Source: Ramlibacter sp. WS9 (GTDB taxonomy: Bacteria > Pseudomonadota > Gammaproteobacteria > Burkholderiales > Burkholderiaceae_C). Taken from it: DNA of 64,000 nucleotides. Shown piece after piece: positions 1-7,594 of the stretch (positions within the stretch are counted from its first letter, which is position 1; each line of letters begins with the position of its first letter). Where the stretch lies: the NCBI RefSeq assembly GCF_003797765.1, contig NZ_RKMB01000023.1, forward strand, positions 1 to 64,000, in the 5' to 3' direction. The notes under the pieces were generated by a model that saw only the letters and a list, made by a program, of their open reading frames with translations, made no database searches and had not been told where the DNA came from. The position numbers and the translations under genes are program-made.

Positions 1-60
1 GTTCTCTCCTGGCCGTTTGACCCTCCCCTCAAGGGGAGGGCCAAACGGCCAGGAGAGAAC
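1..60. repeat. 60-bp near-perfect inverted repeat carrying the hpaD ribosome-binding site
   Basis: Bases 1-30 are the reverse complement of 31-60 except for one internal mismatch and the central base pair. The centre reads CCCTCCCCTCAAGGGGAGGG. The right arm supplies AGGAGA just ahead of the hpaD ATG at 63, so a folded transcript would hide that site. Because the repeat begins at the first base of the window, its true left end is unknown. It may be a terminator-like intergenic repeat or a fold-back assembly artefact. Confidence 0.7.
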
Positions 61-62
61 TC

Positions 63-923
63 ATGGGTAAGCTTGCTCTCGCTGCCAAGATCACGCACGT
101 TCCTTCGATGTACCTGTCGGAATTCCCGGGGCCCAACCAGGGTTGCCGCGAGGCCGCGATCAACGGCCACAAGGAGATCGACCGGCGCTGCCGCGCACTC
201 GGCGTGGACACCATCGTGGTGTTCGACGTGCACTGGCAGGTCAACAGCGAATACCACATCAACTGCGGCCCGAAGTTCGAAGGCGTCTACACCAGCAACG
301 AGCTGCCGCACTTCATCAAGAACATGCCGTATGCCTACCCGGGCAATCCGCAGTTGGGCCACCTGATCGGCGACATGGCCAACGAGATGGGCGTGAAGAG
401 CCGCGCGCATTCGGACACGACGCTGGGCCTGGAATACGGCACGCTGGTGCCGATGCGCTACATGAACGCCGACCAGCACTACAAGGTGATCAGCATCAGC
501 GGCTGGTGCGACTGGCACGACCTGCAGGAGTCCGGCCGCTTCGGCCTGGCGGTGCGCAAGGCGATCGAGGAGAGGTACGACGGCACCGTCGCGGTGTTCG
601 CCAGTGGTTCGCTGTCGCACCACTTCGCGGACAACGGCCGCGCACCCGAGTTCATGCACAAGGTCTACGACCCCTTCCTCGAACAGGTCGACCATCGTGT
701 GGTGGAACTGTGGGAACAGGGCGACTGGAAGACGTTCATCGGCATGCTGCCGATGTATGCGGAGAAATGCTGGGGCGAAGGCGACATGCACGACACGGCC
801 ATGCTCCTAGGCCTGCTGGGCTGGGATCAGTACACGGCGCCGGCGGAAGTCATCACGCCCTACTTCGGCAGCTCGGGCACGGGGCAGATCAACGCGATCT
901 TTCCCGTCACGCCTCTCGCCTGA
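63..923 (+). CDS. hpaD: 3,4-dihydroxyphenylacetate (homoprotocatechuate) 2,3-dioxygenase
   Basis: Class III (LigB-fold) extradiol ring-cleavage enzyme opening homoprotocatechuate to 5-carboxymethyl-2-hydroxymuconate semialdehyde in the cytoplasm. The 286-residue protein follows E. coli HpcB/HpaD nearly end to end, from MGKLALAAKITHVPSMYLSE to the SSGTGQ segment near the C-terminus. Candidate metal ligands are His12 (ITHVP), His57 (DVHW) and Glu239 (WGEGD). It starts at an ATG 6 bases after AGGAGA. It heads an operon with hpaF, hpaH and hpaI; hpaE and hpaG, needed for the steps around it, are not in the window and may lie upstream of base 1. Confidence 0.96.
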   Translation: MGKLALAAKITHVPSMYLSEFPGPNQGCREAAINGHKEIDRRCRALGVDTIVVFDVHWQVNSEYHINCGPKFEGVYTSNELPHFIKNMPYAYPGNPQLGHLIGDMANEMGVKSRAHSDTTLGLEYGTLVPMRYMNADQHYKVISISGWCDWHDLQESGRFGLAVRKAIEERYDGTVAVFASGSLSHHFADNGRAPEFMHKVYDPFLEQVDHRVVELWEQGDWKTFIGMLPMYAEKCWGEGDMHDTAMLLGLLGWDQYTAPAEVITPYFGSSGTGQINAIFPVTPLA

Positions 924-925
924 TC

Positions 926-950
926 GATTGTGGAATCTGACCCCAATTTG
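926..950. repeat. short TTGGGGTCAGATTCC-type motif between hpaD and hpaF
   Basis: Three bases after the hpaD stop, the minus strand reads AAATTGGGGTCAGATTCC followed by ACAAT. I associate similar TTGGGGTCAG strings with dispersed REP-like repeats in Burkholderiales, but only one clear copy is present here. It forces a 41-base gap in an otherwise compact operon and abuts the hpaF leader. Confidence 0.35.
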
Positions 951-964
951 GAGTTGCTCCCCGC

Positions 965-1369
965 ATGCCACACGTCGTCATTCAATACACCGCCAACCTC
1001 GAAGCCCGGGTCGACATGCCGCAGCTGTGCCGCGAGGTGGCGGCCACGCTGATCGAGTTGCGGGATGAAGCGGGCGGGCCGCTGTTCCCGGTCGGCGGTA
1101 CGCGCGTGCTGGCGTATCCGGCGCAGGCGTATGCGGTGGCTGATGCGAAAGGCGACTACGGCTTTTGCTACATCAACATCCGCATCGCGGCCGGACGCAC
1201 CGACGCGAAGAAGAAGGCCGCGGGCGATGCGGTGCTGGCCAGGGTGCAGGCGCTTTTCGCCCCCGCTTTCGAGAGCGGCCACGTGGGCGTGACCATCCAG
1301 ATCGACGAGAGCCCGGGCCAGGTGTACGACGCCAAGCACAGCAACCTGCATCCGCTTTTCAACAAGTAG
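965..1369 (+). CDS. hpaF: 5-carboxymethyl-2-hydroxymuconate delta-isomerase
   Basis: Small tautomerase-superfamily enzyme that isomerises the 5-carboxymethyl-2-hydroxymuconate product in the homoprotocatechuate meta pathway. The 134-residue protein opens MPHVVIQYTANLE, the family signature; Pro2 becomes the N-terminal catalytic proline after Met removal. GGAG lies about 11 bases before the ATG, a rather long spacing next to the short intergenic motif. Six bases separate its stop from hpaH. Confidence 0.92.
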   Translation: MPHVVIQYTANLEARVDMPQLCREVAATLIELRDEAGGPLFPVGGTRVLAYPAQAYAVADAKGDYGFCYINIRIAAGRTDAKKKAAGDAVLARVQALFAPAFESGHVGVTIQIDESPGQVYDAKHSNLHPLFNK

Positions 1370-1375
1370 CCGACG

Positions 1376-2176
1376 ATGTTTTCCCAGGACCTCATCAACC
1401 AGCTTGCCGCGGAACTCCACGAGAGCGAGAAGTCGCGCGTGCAGGTCGAGCATTTCTCCAAGCGCTTCCCCGGCATGACCGTCGAAGACGGCTACGCGAT
1501 CTCGCGTGCCTGGGTCGCGCGCAAGATCGCCGAGGGCCGCAAGCCCATGGGCCACAAGATCGGCCTGACCTCGCGCGCGATGCAGATCTCCAGCCAGATC
1601 GACGAGCCGGACTACGGGACGCTGCTGGACGACATGTTCTTCGAGCCCGGCGACATTCCCATCTCGCGCTTCATCGCACCGCGGGTCGAGGTTGAGTTGG
1701 CGTTCGTACTCAAGCACAAGCTGGAAGGCGACCACATCAGCGTCGATGACGTGCTGGAGGCCACCGATTACGTGACGCCGGCGATCGAGATCATCGACGC
1801 GCGCATCGAGCAGTTCTGCCGCCACACCAAGGCCGCGCGCAAGGTGCAGGACACGATCAGCGACAACGCCGCCAACGCCGGCATCGTGCTGGGCGGGCGC
1901 AAGGTGCACCCGCGCGAGCTGGACCTGCCCTGGTGCGGCGCCATCCTGCGCCAGAACGGCGCGGTGGAAGAGACCGGCCTGGCCGCCGGCGTACAAGGCC
2001 ATCCCGCCATCGGCGTGGCGTGGCTGGCGATGAAACTCGCGCCCTGGGGCGAATGCCTGGAGGCCGGCGAAGTGGTGCTGGCCGGTTCGTTCACGCGTCC
2101 GGTCGGCGCAAAAAAGGGCGACGTGTTCGACGCCGATTACGGTTCGCTCGGCCGTTTCGAGTTCAGGTTTGCCTAA
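1376..2176 (+). CDS. hpaH: 2-oxo-hept-4-ene-1,7-dioate hydratase
   Basis: Fumarylacetoacetase-fold, metal-dependent hydratase that adds water to 2-oxohept-4-ene-1,7-dioate before aldolase cleavage. The 266 residues match the HpaH/MhpD family along their length, including the KIGLTSRAMQ segment. Acidic residues in PRVEVELAF and PAIEIIDAR sit where the family binds Mg2+. The gene lies between its pathway neighbours hpaF and hpaI, which favours HpaH over the related catechol-pathway hydratases. Confidence 0.93.
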   Translation: MFSQDLINQLAAELHESEKSRVQVEHFSKRFPGMTVEDGYAISRAWVARKIAEGRKPMGHKIGLTSRAMQISSQIDEPDYGTLLDDMFFEPGDIPISRFIAPRVEVELAFVLKHKLEGDHISVDDVLEATDYVTPAIEIIDARIEQFCRHTKAARKVQDTISDNAANAGIVLGGRKVHPRELDLPWCGAILRQNGAVEETGLAAGVQGHPAIGVAWLAMKLAPWGECLEAGEVVLAGSFTRPVGAKKGDVFDADYGSLGRFEFRFA

Positions 2177-2233
2177 AGGCGCCTGGAAGCCATTTCGAGC
2201 GCAGAATTTCCCTTTGCCGTACAAAAGGTGCCC

Positions 2234-3043
2234 ATGCAAACGCCCATCAATCCCTTCAAGCAAGCCCTGCGCGACAAGCGCGTCCAGATCGGCCTGTGGG
2301 TCGGCCTGGCCGATCACTACACCACCGAGATTTGCGCCGGCGCCGGTTTCGACTGGCTGCTGCTCGACGGCGAGCACTCGCCCAACGACATCCGCAGCCT
2401 GCTGCAGCAGGCGCAGGTGATCGCGGCCTACCCCGCGTCGCACGCGATCGCGCGCGTGCCGGTCGGCCACGGCAACGTCGGCACCGCGCTGATCAAGCAA
2501 TACCTGGATCTTGGCATCCAGACCTTGCTGGTGCCGATGGTCGACACCGCACAGCAGGCGGCCGACCTGGTTCGCGCATCGCGTTATCCGCCGCTGGGCA
2601 TCCGTGGCATGGGCGGCGCGCGGGCCTCGCGCTGGGGCCGCATCCCGAACTACGGCAAGGACGCGAATGACCAGATCTGCCTGCTGGTTCAGGTGGAGAC
2701 GCGTGAAGCGCTGGACAACCTCGACGCCATCGCGGCCACCGAAGGCGTGGACGGCGTCTTCATCGGCCCGGCGGACTTGTCGGCGGCGTTGGGCCACGTG
2801 GGTAACCCCATGCACCCCGAAGTGCAAGCGGCGATCGAAGATGCGATCAAGCGCATCGTGAAGGCCGGCAAGGCCGCCGGCATCCTCACGCCCAACGAAA
2901 CGCTGGCACGCAAGTACCTCGACCTCGGCGCGACCTTCGTCGCCGTCGGCCTGGACAGCAACCTGCTGATGATGGCCACGTCGGCCCTGGCCGCGAAGTT
3001 CAAGACCGACCACGCCGCCGTACCGGCCAGCAAGACCTACTGA
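2234..3043 (+). CDS. hpaI: 4-hydroxy-2-oxoheptane-1,7-dioate aldolase
   Basis: Class II, metal-dependent HpcH/HpaI-family aldolase that splits 4-hydroxy-2-oxoheptanedioate into pyruvate and succinate semialdehyde, completing the pathway. Family landmarks are QIGLWVGLAD, DWLLLDGEHSPND, TLLVPMVDTA, VQVETREA (metal-ligand Glu) and GVFIGPADLSA. I start at the ATG at 2234, six bases after AAAAGG; a GTG at 2228 would add only two residues and would overlap that site. The 57-base gap to hpaH is the longest inside the hpa block. Confidence 0.94.
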   Translation: MQTPINPFKQALRDKRVQIGLWVGLADHYTTEICAGAGFDWLLLDGEHSPNDIRSLLQQAQVIAAYPASHAIARVPVGHGNVGTALIKQYLDLGIQTLLVPMVDTAQQAADLVRASRYPPLGIRGMGGARASRWGRIPNYGKDANDQICLLVQVETREALDNLDAIAATEGVDGVFIGPADLSAALGHVGNPMHPEVQAAIEDAIKRIVKAGKAAGILTPNETLARKYLDLGATFVAVGLDSNLLMMATSALAAKFKTDHAAVPASKTY

Positions 3044-3059
3044 CTCGGAGCGATACACC

Positions 3060-3836
3060 ATGAACGCCGTCCTCAAACCCGCCGCCGCCGGCATGCATCC
3101 GGACGAATGGCAGGCGCGCCTGCAGCTCGCGGCCTGCTACCGCATCTTCGACATGCTCGGCTGGACGGAGATGATCTACAACCACATCACCATCCGCCTG
3201 CCGGAAAGTGTGAGTGGAGGTGAAAAGCAGTTCCTCATCAATCCCTTCGGTCTGCACTACAGCGAGGTGACGGCGAGCAACCTGTTGAAGATCGACGTCA
3301 AGGGCAACAAGCTGGACGAGAACCCCTGGCCGGTGAACCCGGCTGGGTTCACGGTGCACGCGGCCATCCACGAAGGCTTGCCCGAAGCCCACTGCGTGAT
3401 GCACACCCACACCACGGCGGGTGTGGCCGTGGCGTGTACGCAAGGTGGGCTCGCGCAGAACAATTTCTACTCCGCGCAGTTGCATGATCTGGTGGCGTAT
3501 CACGACTTCGAGGGCATCACCATCCACGCCGACGAGGCGCCCCGGCTGCTCAAGAACATCGGCAACAAGCCGGCGGTGATCCTGCGCAACCACGGCCTGC
3601 TGACCTGGGGCAAGACCTTGCCGCTGGCCTTCGTGCGGCTGTGGACGCTGCAGCGCGCCTGCGAGATCCAGATGGCGCAAGCCACGATGGGGCCGGCCAT
3701 CGCCGTGTCACCCACTGTGGCGCAAAAGACGACGTATGACTCGTTCCAGTTCGACGCCCAGTTCGGCGCAGGCCAGGACGTGTTCGACGCGCTGACGCGC
3801 CGCATCGACCGCATCGACACGAGCTACAAGTCATGA
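3060..3836 (+). CDS. class II aldolase/adducin-family protein
   Basis: Zinc-dependent aldolase-fold protein of 258 residues, related to L-fuculose-phosphate aldolase. It shows the paired-histidine motif CVMHTHTTAGVA and a later histidine in VILRNHGLLTWG, the usual zinc ligands. The YNHITIRLP segment near residue 40 is also typical. In Burkholderiales such proteins are common in catabolic operons with no proven substrate. Its stop overlaps the next start by four bases (ATGA), so it is probably co-translated with the reductase; the natural substrate cannot be read from sequence. Confidence 0.85.
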   Translation: MNAVLKPAAAGMHPDEWQARLQLAACYRIFDMLGWTEMIYNHITIRLPESVSGGEKQFLINPFGLHYSEVTASNLLKIDVKGNKLDENPWPVNPAGFTVHAAIHEGLPEAHCVMHTHTTAGVAVACTQGGLAQNNFYSAQLHDLVAYHDFEGITIHADEAPRLLKNIGNKPAVILRNHGLLTWGKTLPLAFVRLWTLQRACEIQMAQATMGPAIAVSPTVAQKTTYDSFQFDAQFGAGQDVFDALTRRIDRIDTSYKS

Positions 3837-4810
3837 AGGCTTGCATCTACGGCGCCGGGGCCATCGGCGGATGGATCGGTGTGAAGCTGGCGCGCGCGGG
3901 CTGCGACGTCAGCGTGGTGGCGCGCGGGGCGACGCTGGAAGCGCTGCGGTCGAATGGGTTGCGATTGCAGCAAGGCGATGAGACGCTGTCCACGCCGGTG
4001 AAGGCCGATGCTTCGCCGGCGGAACTCGGCGTGCAGGATCTGGTGGTGGTCGCCGTCAAGGAGCCGTCCATGGCTGACGTGGCGCAGGCCATCGGCCCGC
4101 TGCTCGGGCCGCAAACCGTGGTGTTGACCGCGATGAACGGCGTGCCGTGGTGGTTCTTCGAAGGCTTCGGCGGACGCTTCGCGGGCACACGCCTGAAGGC
4201 GGTGGACCCTGAAGGCAATATCGCCAGGGCTGTGCCGGCTCATCACATCATCGGCTGCGTCGTGCATGCGAGCTGCTCGCTGAACGGTCCCGGGTTCGTG
4301 CAGCACCACTTCGGCAACAAGCTGATCATCGGCGAGCCGTCGGGCGAGAAAACGCCGCGTGTGCGCGAACTGGCGGCGCTGCTGGAGAAAGCCGGCTTCG
4401 AGACCGTGCTGTCGGAGCAGATCCAGAAAGACGCCTGGTACAAGCTCTGGGGCAATATGACCATGAACCCGGTGAGTGCCATCACGGGCGCCACCACGGA
4501 CAAGGTGCTGGACGACGACCTGGTGCGCGGCTTCATCCACGAGGTGATGTTGGAGGCCAAGGAGATCGGCGCGCGCATCGGCATCCCTATCGACCAGACG
4601 CCGGAAGACCGGCACGTGGTCACGCGCAAACTCGGCGCCTTCAAGACCTCGATGTTGCAAGACGTGGAGGCCGGCAAGGCGGTGGAGCTGGATGCGCTGG
4701 TGACGGTGGTGAAGGAACTCGGCGAGTTGACGCAGGTACCGACGCCCTTCACCGATGCGCTGCTGGGCCTTGCGCGCTTGCATGCACGTGGGCGCGGGCT
4801 GTATCGATGA
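3833..4810 (+). CDS. 2-dehydropantoate 2-reductase-like oxidoreductase (ApbA/PanE family)
   Basis: NADPH-dependent 2-ketoacid reductase of 325 residues. The N-terminal Rossmann motif is IYGAGAIGGWIGVKLARAG, and the C-terminal ApbA_C domain includes KLWGNMTMNPVSAITGAT. Despite the family name, many members in catabolic operons are not the pantothenate enzyme, and there are no pantothenate genes nearby. It overlaps the genes on both sides by ATGA, tying it to the aldolase and the DAHP synthase. A role in reducing a 2-oxo acid from the adjoining pathway is an inference. Confidence 0.82.
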   Translation: MKACIYGAGAIGGWIGVKLARAGCDVSVVARGATLEALRSNGLRLQQGDETLSTPVKADASPAELGVQDLVVVAVKEPSMADVAQAIGPLLGPQTVVLTAMNGVPWWFFEGFGGRFAGTRLKAVDPEGNIARAVPAHHIIGCVVHASCSLNGPGFVQHHFGNKLIIGEPSGEKTPRVRELAALLEKAGFETVLSEQIQKDAWYKLWGNMTMNPVSAITGATTDKVLDDDLVRGFIHEVMLEAKEIGARIGIPIDQTPEDRHVVTRKLGAFKTSMLQDVEAGKAVELDALVTVVKELGELTQVPTPFTDALLGLARLHARGRGLYR

Positions 4811-5868
4811 CCACCCGCATCTCCGACCTGCACATCGCGCGCGAAGATGCGCTTCCCACACCGCTCGCGCTGCAGCAGGAACTCCCTTGCAGCGACGCGG
4901 AGTCCGAACACATCGCGAAGTCGCGCGACACGGTCCGTCGCATCCTGCGCGGCGAAGACCCGCGCCTGCTGGTGATCGTCGGGCCCTGCTCCATCCACGA
5001 CCCCACATCGGCCATCGAATACGCAGAACGCCTGCGCGAAGCGATGGACCGCACGGCGGACGCGCTCTTTCCCGTGATGCGCGTGTACTTTGAGAAGCCG
5101 CGCACCCGCATGGGTTGGAAAGGCCTGATCTACGACCCGGGCCTGGACGGCGTGGGCGACATCGGCGAGGGCCTGCGCGCGGCACGCCGCATCCTGCTGG
5201 AATGCGCGCGCCTGGGCGTACCGGCTGCATCCGAAATCCTGGACCTCGTCACGCCGCAGTACTACGCGGAGCTCTTGAGCTGGGGCGCCATCGGTGCGCG
5301 CACGGTCGAGAGTCCGCTCCATCGGCAGATGGCGTCTGCGCTGTCTGCGCCATTGGGTTTCAAGAACGCAACCAACGGCAGCGTCGCGGTGGCCATCGAC
5401 GCCATCCACGTCGCGGCCCAGGCACACCGCTTCCCCAGCATTTCGCTGGAAGGCCGTGCCATCGTCGTCACCACCACCGGCAACCCGGACGCACACCTTG
5501 TGCTGCGCGGTGCTAACAGCGGGCCGAACTACGAAGCGGCGAACGTGGCCAAGGCCGCGCAAGCATTGACCGATGCGGGCCTGCCGGCGCGCCTGCTGAT
5601 CGATTGCAGCCACGGCAACAGCGCCAAGGACTACCGGCGCCAGCCCGAAGTCGCGGCTGACATTGCGCGGCAGGTCGCTGGCGGATCGCAGGCCATCGCG
5701 GGCATCCTGCTGGAGAGCCACCTCAACGAAGGCCGGCAAGACATCACCGACGGCCGCACCGGGCTGCGCTATGGGCAGAGCGTGACGGACGGCTGCATCG
5801 GCTGGGACAGCACCGTGGCCGTTCTCGACGGCTTGGCCGAGGCCGTGCGAGCATCCCGCGCGCCTTGA
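4807..5868 (+). CDS. aroG: 3-deoxy-7-phosphoheptulonate (DAHP) synthase, type I alpha
   Basis: First enzyme of the shikimate pathway, joining PEP and erythrose 4-phosphate. At 353 residues it matches the AroF/G/H length. Signature segments are VIVGPCSIHDP, YFEKPRTRMGWKGL, NGSVAVAID and LLIDCSHGNSAKDYRRQ, the last including metal and phosphate ligands. The symbol is a family assignment; which amino acid gives feedback inhibition is not clear. Its start overlaps the preceding reductase by ATGA, odd for an aromatic biosynthesis gene at the end of an aromatic catabolic operon. Confidence 0.92.
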   Translation: MTTRISDLHIAREDALPTPLALQQELPCSDAESEHIAKSRDTVRRILRGEDPRLLVIVGPCSIHDPTSAIEYAERLREAMDRTADALFPVMRVYFEKPRTRMGWKGLIYDPGLDGVGDIGEGLRAARRILLECARLGVPAASEILDLVTPQYYAELLSWGAIGARTVESPLHRQMASALSAPLGFKNATNGSVAVAIDAIHVAAQAHRFPSISLEGRAIVVTTTGNPDAHLVLRGANSGPNYEAANVAKAAQALTDAGLPARLLIDCSHGNSAKDYRRQPEVAADIARQVAGGSQAIAGILLESHLNEGRQDITDGRTGLRYGQSVTDGCIGWDSTVAVLDGLAEAVRASRAP

Positions 5869-5878
5869 TTCTTGCGCC

Positions 5879-5917
5879 AAACGGATCCAAAATGGCTCCA
5901 AGATCCGTTTTGGAGCC
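5879..5917. promoter_or_regulatory. two interlocked inverted repeats ahead of the toxin-antitoxin pair
   Basis: AAACGGATC (5879-5887) pairs with GATCCGTTT (5902-5910), and GGCTCCAA (5894-5901) pairs with TTGGAGCC (5910-5917). The second repeat ends three bases before the antitoxin ATG and contains the GGAG ribosome site. Type II antitoxins with ribbon-helix-helix folds usually bind such palindromes to repress their own operon, so this is the probable autoregulatory operator. Confidence 0.65.
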
Positions 5918-5920
5918 AAA

Positions 5921-6226
5921 ATGACAACTCTGTCGATCAAAGATGTGCCCGAAGACTGGGCCGAAGCACTTCGGCAGCGTGCCGCCCGCAATCACCGTTC
6001 GCTCCAGGGCGAGCTGATGGCCATCATCGAGCGCGCGGCCTTGGCTTCCGACGCTGCAGCACCGCAGCCGCAAGCCGGCGGCCAGCCCGCTCGCCGCGCG
6101 GAGGGGCGGCGCGGCTGGAAGACCATTGAACAAATCTACGCGGAGCACCTGGAGCGCTTCCCCGAGCCCTTCACCGAGGGACCGATGTCGGTGGACATCA
6201 TCCGGGAAGACCGGGACAGCCGGTGA
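5921..6226 (+). CDS. FitA-like ribbon-helix-helix antitoxin
   Basis: Protein of 101 residues. The first 45 (MTTLSIKDVPEDWAEALRQ, then HRSLQGELMAIIE) form a strand-helix-helix as in FitA/Arc-type antitoxins: a strand for operator binding and SLQ at the start of helix 2. The tail (about 70-101) is charged and probably wraps the toxin. It directly precedes a PIN-domain gene with an ATG/GTG-type 4-base overlap. Role: neutralises the toxin and represses the operon through the palindromes just upstream. Confidence 0.85.
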   Translation: MTTLSIKDVPEDWAEALRQRAARNHRSLQGELMAIIERAALASDAAAPQPQAGGQPARRAEGRRGWKTIEQIYAEHLERFPEPFTEGPMSVDIIREDRDSR

Positions 6227-6666
6227 AGGCGGGAGCGCGCACGCTGCACGTGGCCGAGCCGCCGGCCGCGTACTTGCCCCGGCCGCCCATCGTGGTGGAC
6301 TGCAGCGCGATCTGCGGCATCCTGTTCGACGAGCCGTGGCGCGCACAGGCCATGGAGCGCCTTTCCGGGAAAACCTTGTACGCCCCGTACCTGCTGCACC
6401 ACGAGGTGGTCAGCGTCACCCTCAAGAAGCAACGCCAGAACTGGCCGCGCGAATCCATCGCCAGCGCGCTCGACGACTACATCCAGTACCAGATCGAACT
6501 GCGCGACACCGATGCGCCGGCCCAGTTTGCGTTGGCGCTGCGCTACAAGCTCTCGGCCTACGACGCCGCATACCTCTGGCTGGCCGCCGAACTCAGGGCT
6601 CCCCTGGCCACCTTCGACGAGACGCTTGCCGTTGCGGCCAAGACGCACCTGGCCAGTCTTCCTTGA
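6223..6666 (+). CDS. PIN-domain ribonuclease toxin (VapC/FitB type)
   Basis: 147-residue PIN-domain protein, GTG start overlapping the antitoxin stop. After a 20-residue lead it shows VVDCSAICGILFDE (first catalytic Asp), a middle acidic position in LLHHEVVSVTL, the SAYDAAYLWLAAEL helix (third acidic site) and LATFDETLAVAA (fourth). These are the Mg2+-binding residues of VapC-like RNases, which cleave tRNA or rRNA when free of antitoxin. The extra N-terminal segment before VVD is longer than in typical VapC. Target RNA unknown. Confidence 0.85.
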   Translation: MKAGARTLHVAEPPAAYLPRPPIVVDCSAICGILFDEPWRAQAMERLSGKTLYAPYLLHHEVVSVTLKKQRQNWPRESIASALDDYIQYQIELRDTDAPAQFALALRYKLSAYDAAYLWLAAELRAPLATFDETLAVAAKTHLASLP

Positions 6667-6676
6667 TCCGCCGCCG

Positions 6677-7579
6677 ATGACGACCTCCCGTGCGATCAGC
6701 GGCACCGCCTTCGCCACCCTGCTGCTGATCGCCCTGATGATGGGCGCCAACCACGTGGCCGCGCGCATCGCCTTCAACAACGGCGTTGACGTCGCCACGG
6801 CCGTTGTCTTCCGTAGTGGCGTGACGGCGCTGGTCGTTGTGGCCCTGCTGGTTCTGCAAGGCGTGCGCTTCACTTTCTCGACACGCCACAAGCGGATGCT
6901 GCCGGCGATCGGCCTGCTGATCGGTATCCAGAGTTTGTGCCTGTATTCGGCCGTGGCGCGGTTGCCCGTGGCACTGGCGTTGCTCGCCTTCAACACGTAC
7001 CCGATCTGGACGGCGTTGTGGGCCCGCGTGATCTATGGGCAGCGGCCCGAGCGCGCCATGCTGATCGCCATGCCGGTGATCCTCGCCGGCCTCGCGTTGG
7101 CGCTGGATGTGTTCGGCGCGGCATCGGGGCTGGGCGCCGCGGGCCAGTGGGCACGCATCGGCGCGGGCGTGGCGTTCGCACTCGCCGCCGCGGGAACATT
7201 CGGTTTGGCGCTGGTGGTGACGCAGCACGAAGCCGGCGATATCGATGGGCGTGTGCGCACCGCGACCACGATGGCCATCGCGGGGGTGGTGGCGCTTGCC
7301 ACCGTCGGACTGCAAGGCGGCTTCCATTTGCCCACCGCCATGGCGGGCTGGTGGGGCCTGGCTGCGCTCACATTCCTGTACGGCACGGCCTTCACCATCA
7401 TGTTCACCGTGTTGCCCAAGCTCGGCGTGGTCGGCAACTCGGCGATCATGAATGTCGAGCCGGTGTTCGCGCTGGTGCTGGCCTGGTTGATCCTCGGCCA
7501 GGCCATCGCGCCGATTCAAGTCATTGGGGCTCTAATCGTTGTCGGTGCCGTGATGGTGCTCGGGATGCGCCGGCGCTGA
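6677..7579 (+). CDS. EamA/DMT-family transporter
   Basis: About 300-residue inner-membrane protein with ten predicted hydrophobic helices arranged as two EamA repeats, e.g. ALMMGANHVAARIAF near the start and VEPVFALVLAWLILGQ in the last third. The ATG at 6677 is chosen because reading frame upstream of it overlaps the toxin gene with non-conserved sequence. Members export amino acids or metabolites; substrate unknown. It begins 10 bases after the toxin stop but is probably an independent function. Confidence 0.85.
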   Translation: MTTSRAISGTAFATLLLIALMMGANHVAARIAFNNGVDVATAVVFRSGVTALVVVALLVLQGVRFTFSTRHKRMLPAIGLLIGIQSLCLYSAVARLPVALALLAFNTYPIWTALWARVIYGQRPERAMLIAMPVILAGLALALDVFGAASGLGAAGQWARIGAGVAFALAAAGTFGLALVVTQHEAGDIDGRVRTATTMAIAGVVALATVGLQGGFHLPTAMAGWWGLAALTFLYGTAFTIMFTVLPKLGVVGNSAIMNVEPVFALVLAWLILGQAIAPIQVIGALIVVGAVMVLGMRRR

Positions 7580-7594
7580 CCAGCCGCCGCGAGT

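Noticed and set aside
860..3094. 744-codon open frame antisense to hpaF, hpaH and hpaI
   Set aside because: High-GC antisense shadow; repetitive Arg/His/Asp-rich translation without motifs, opposite to strongly conserved genes.
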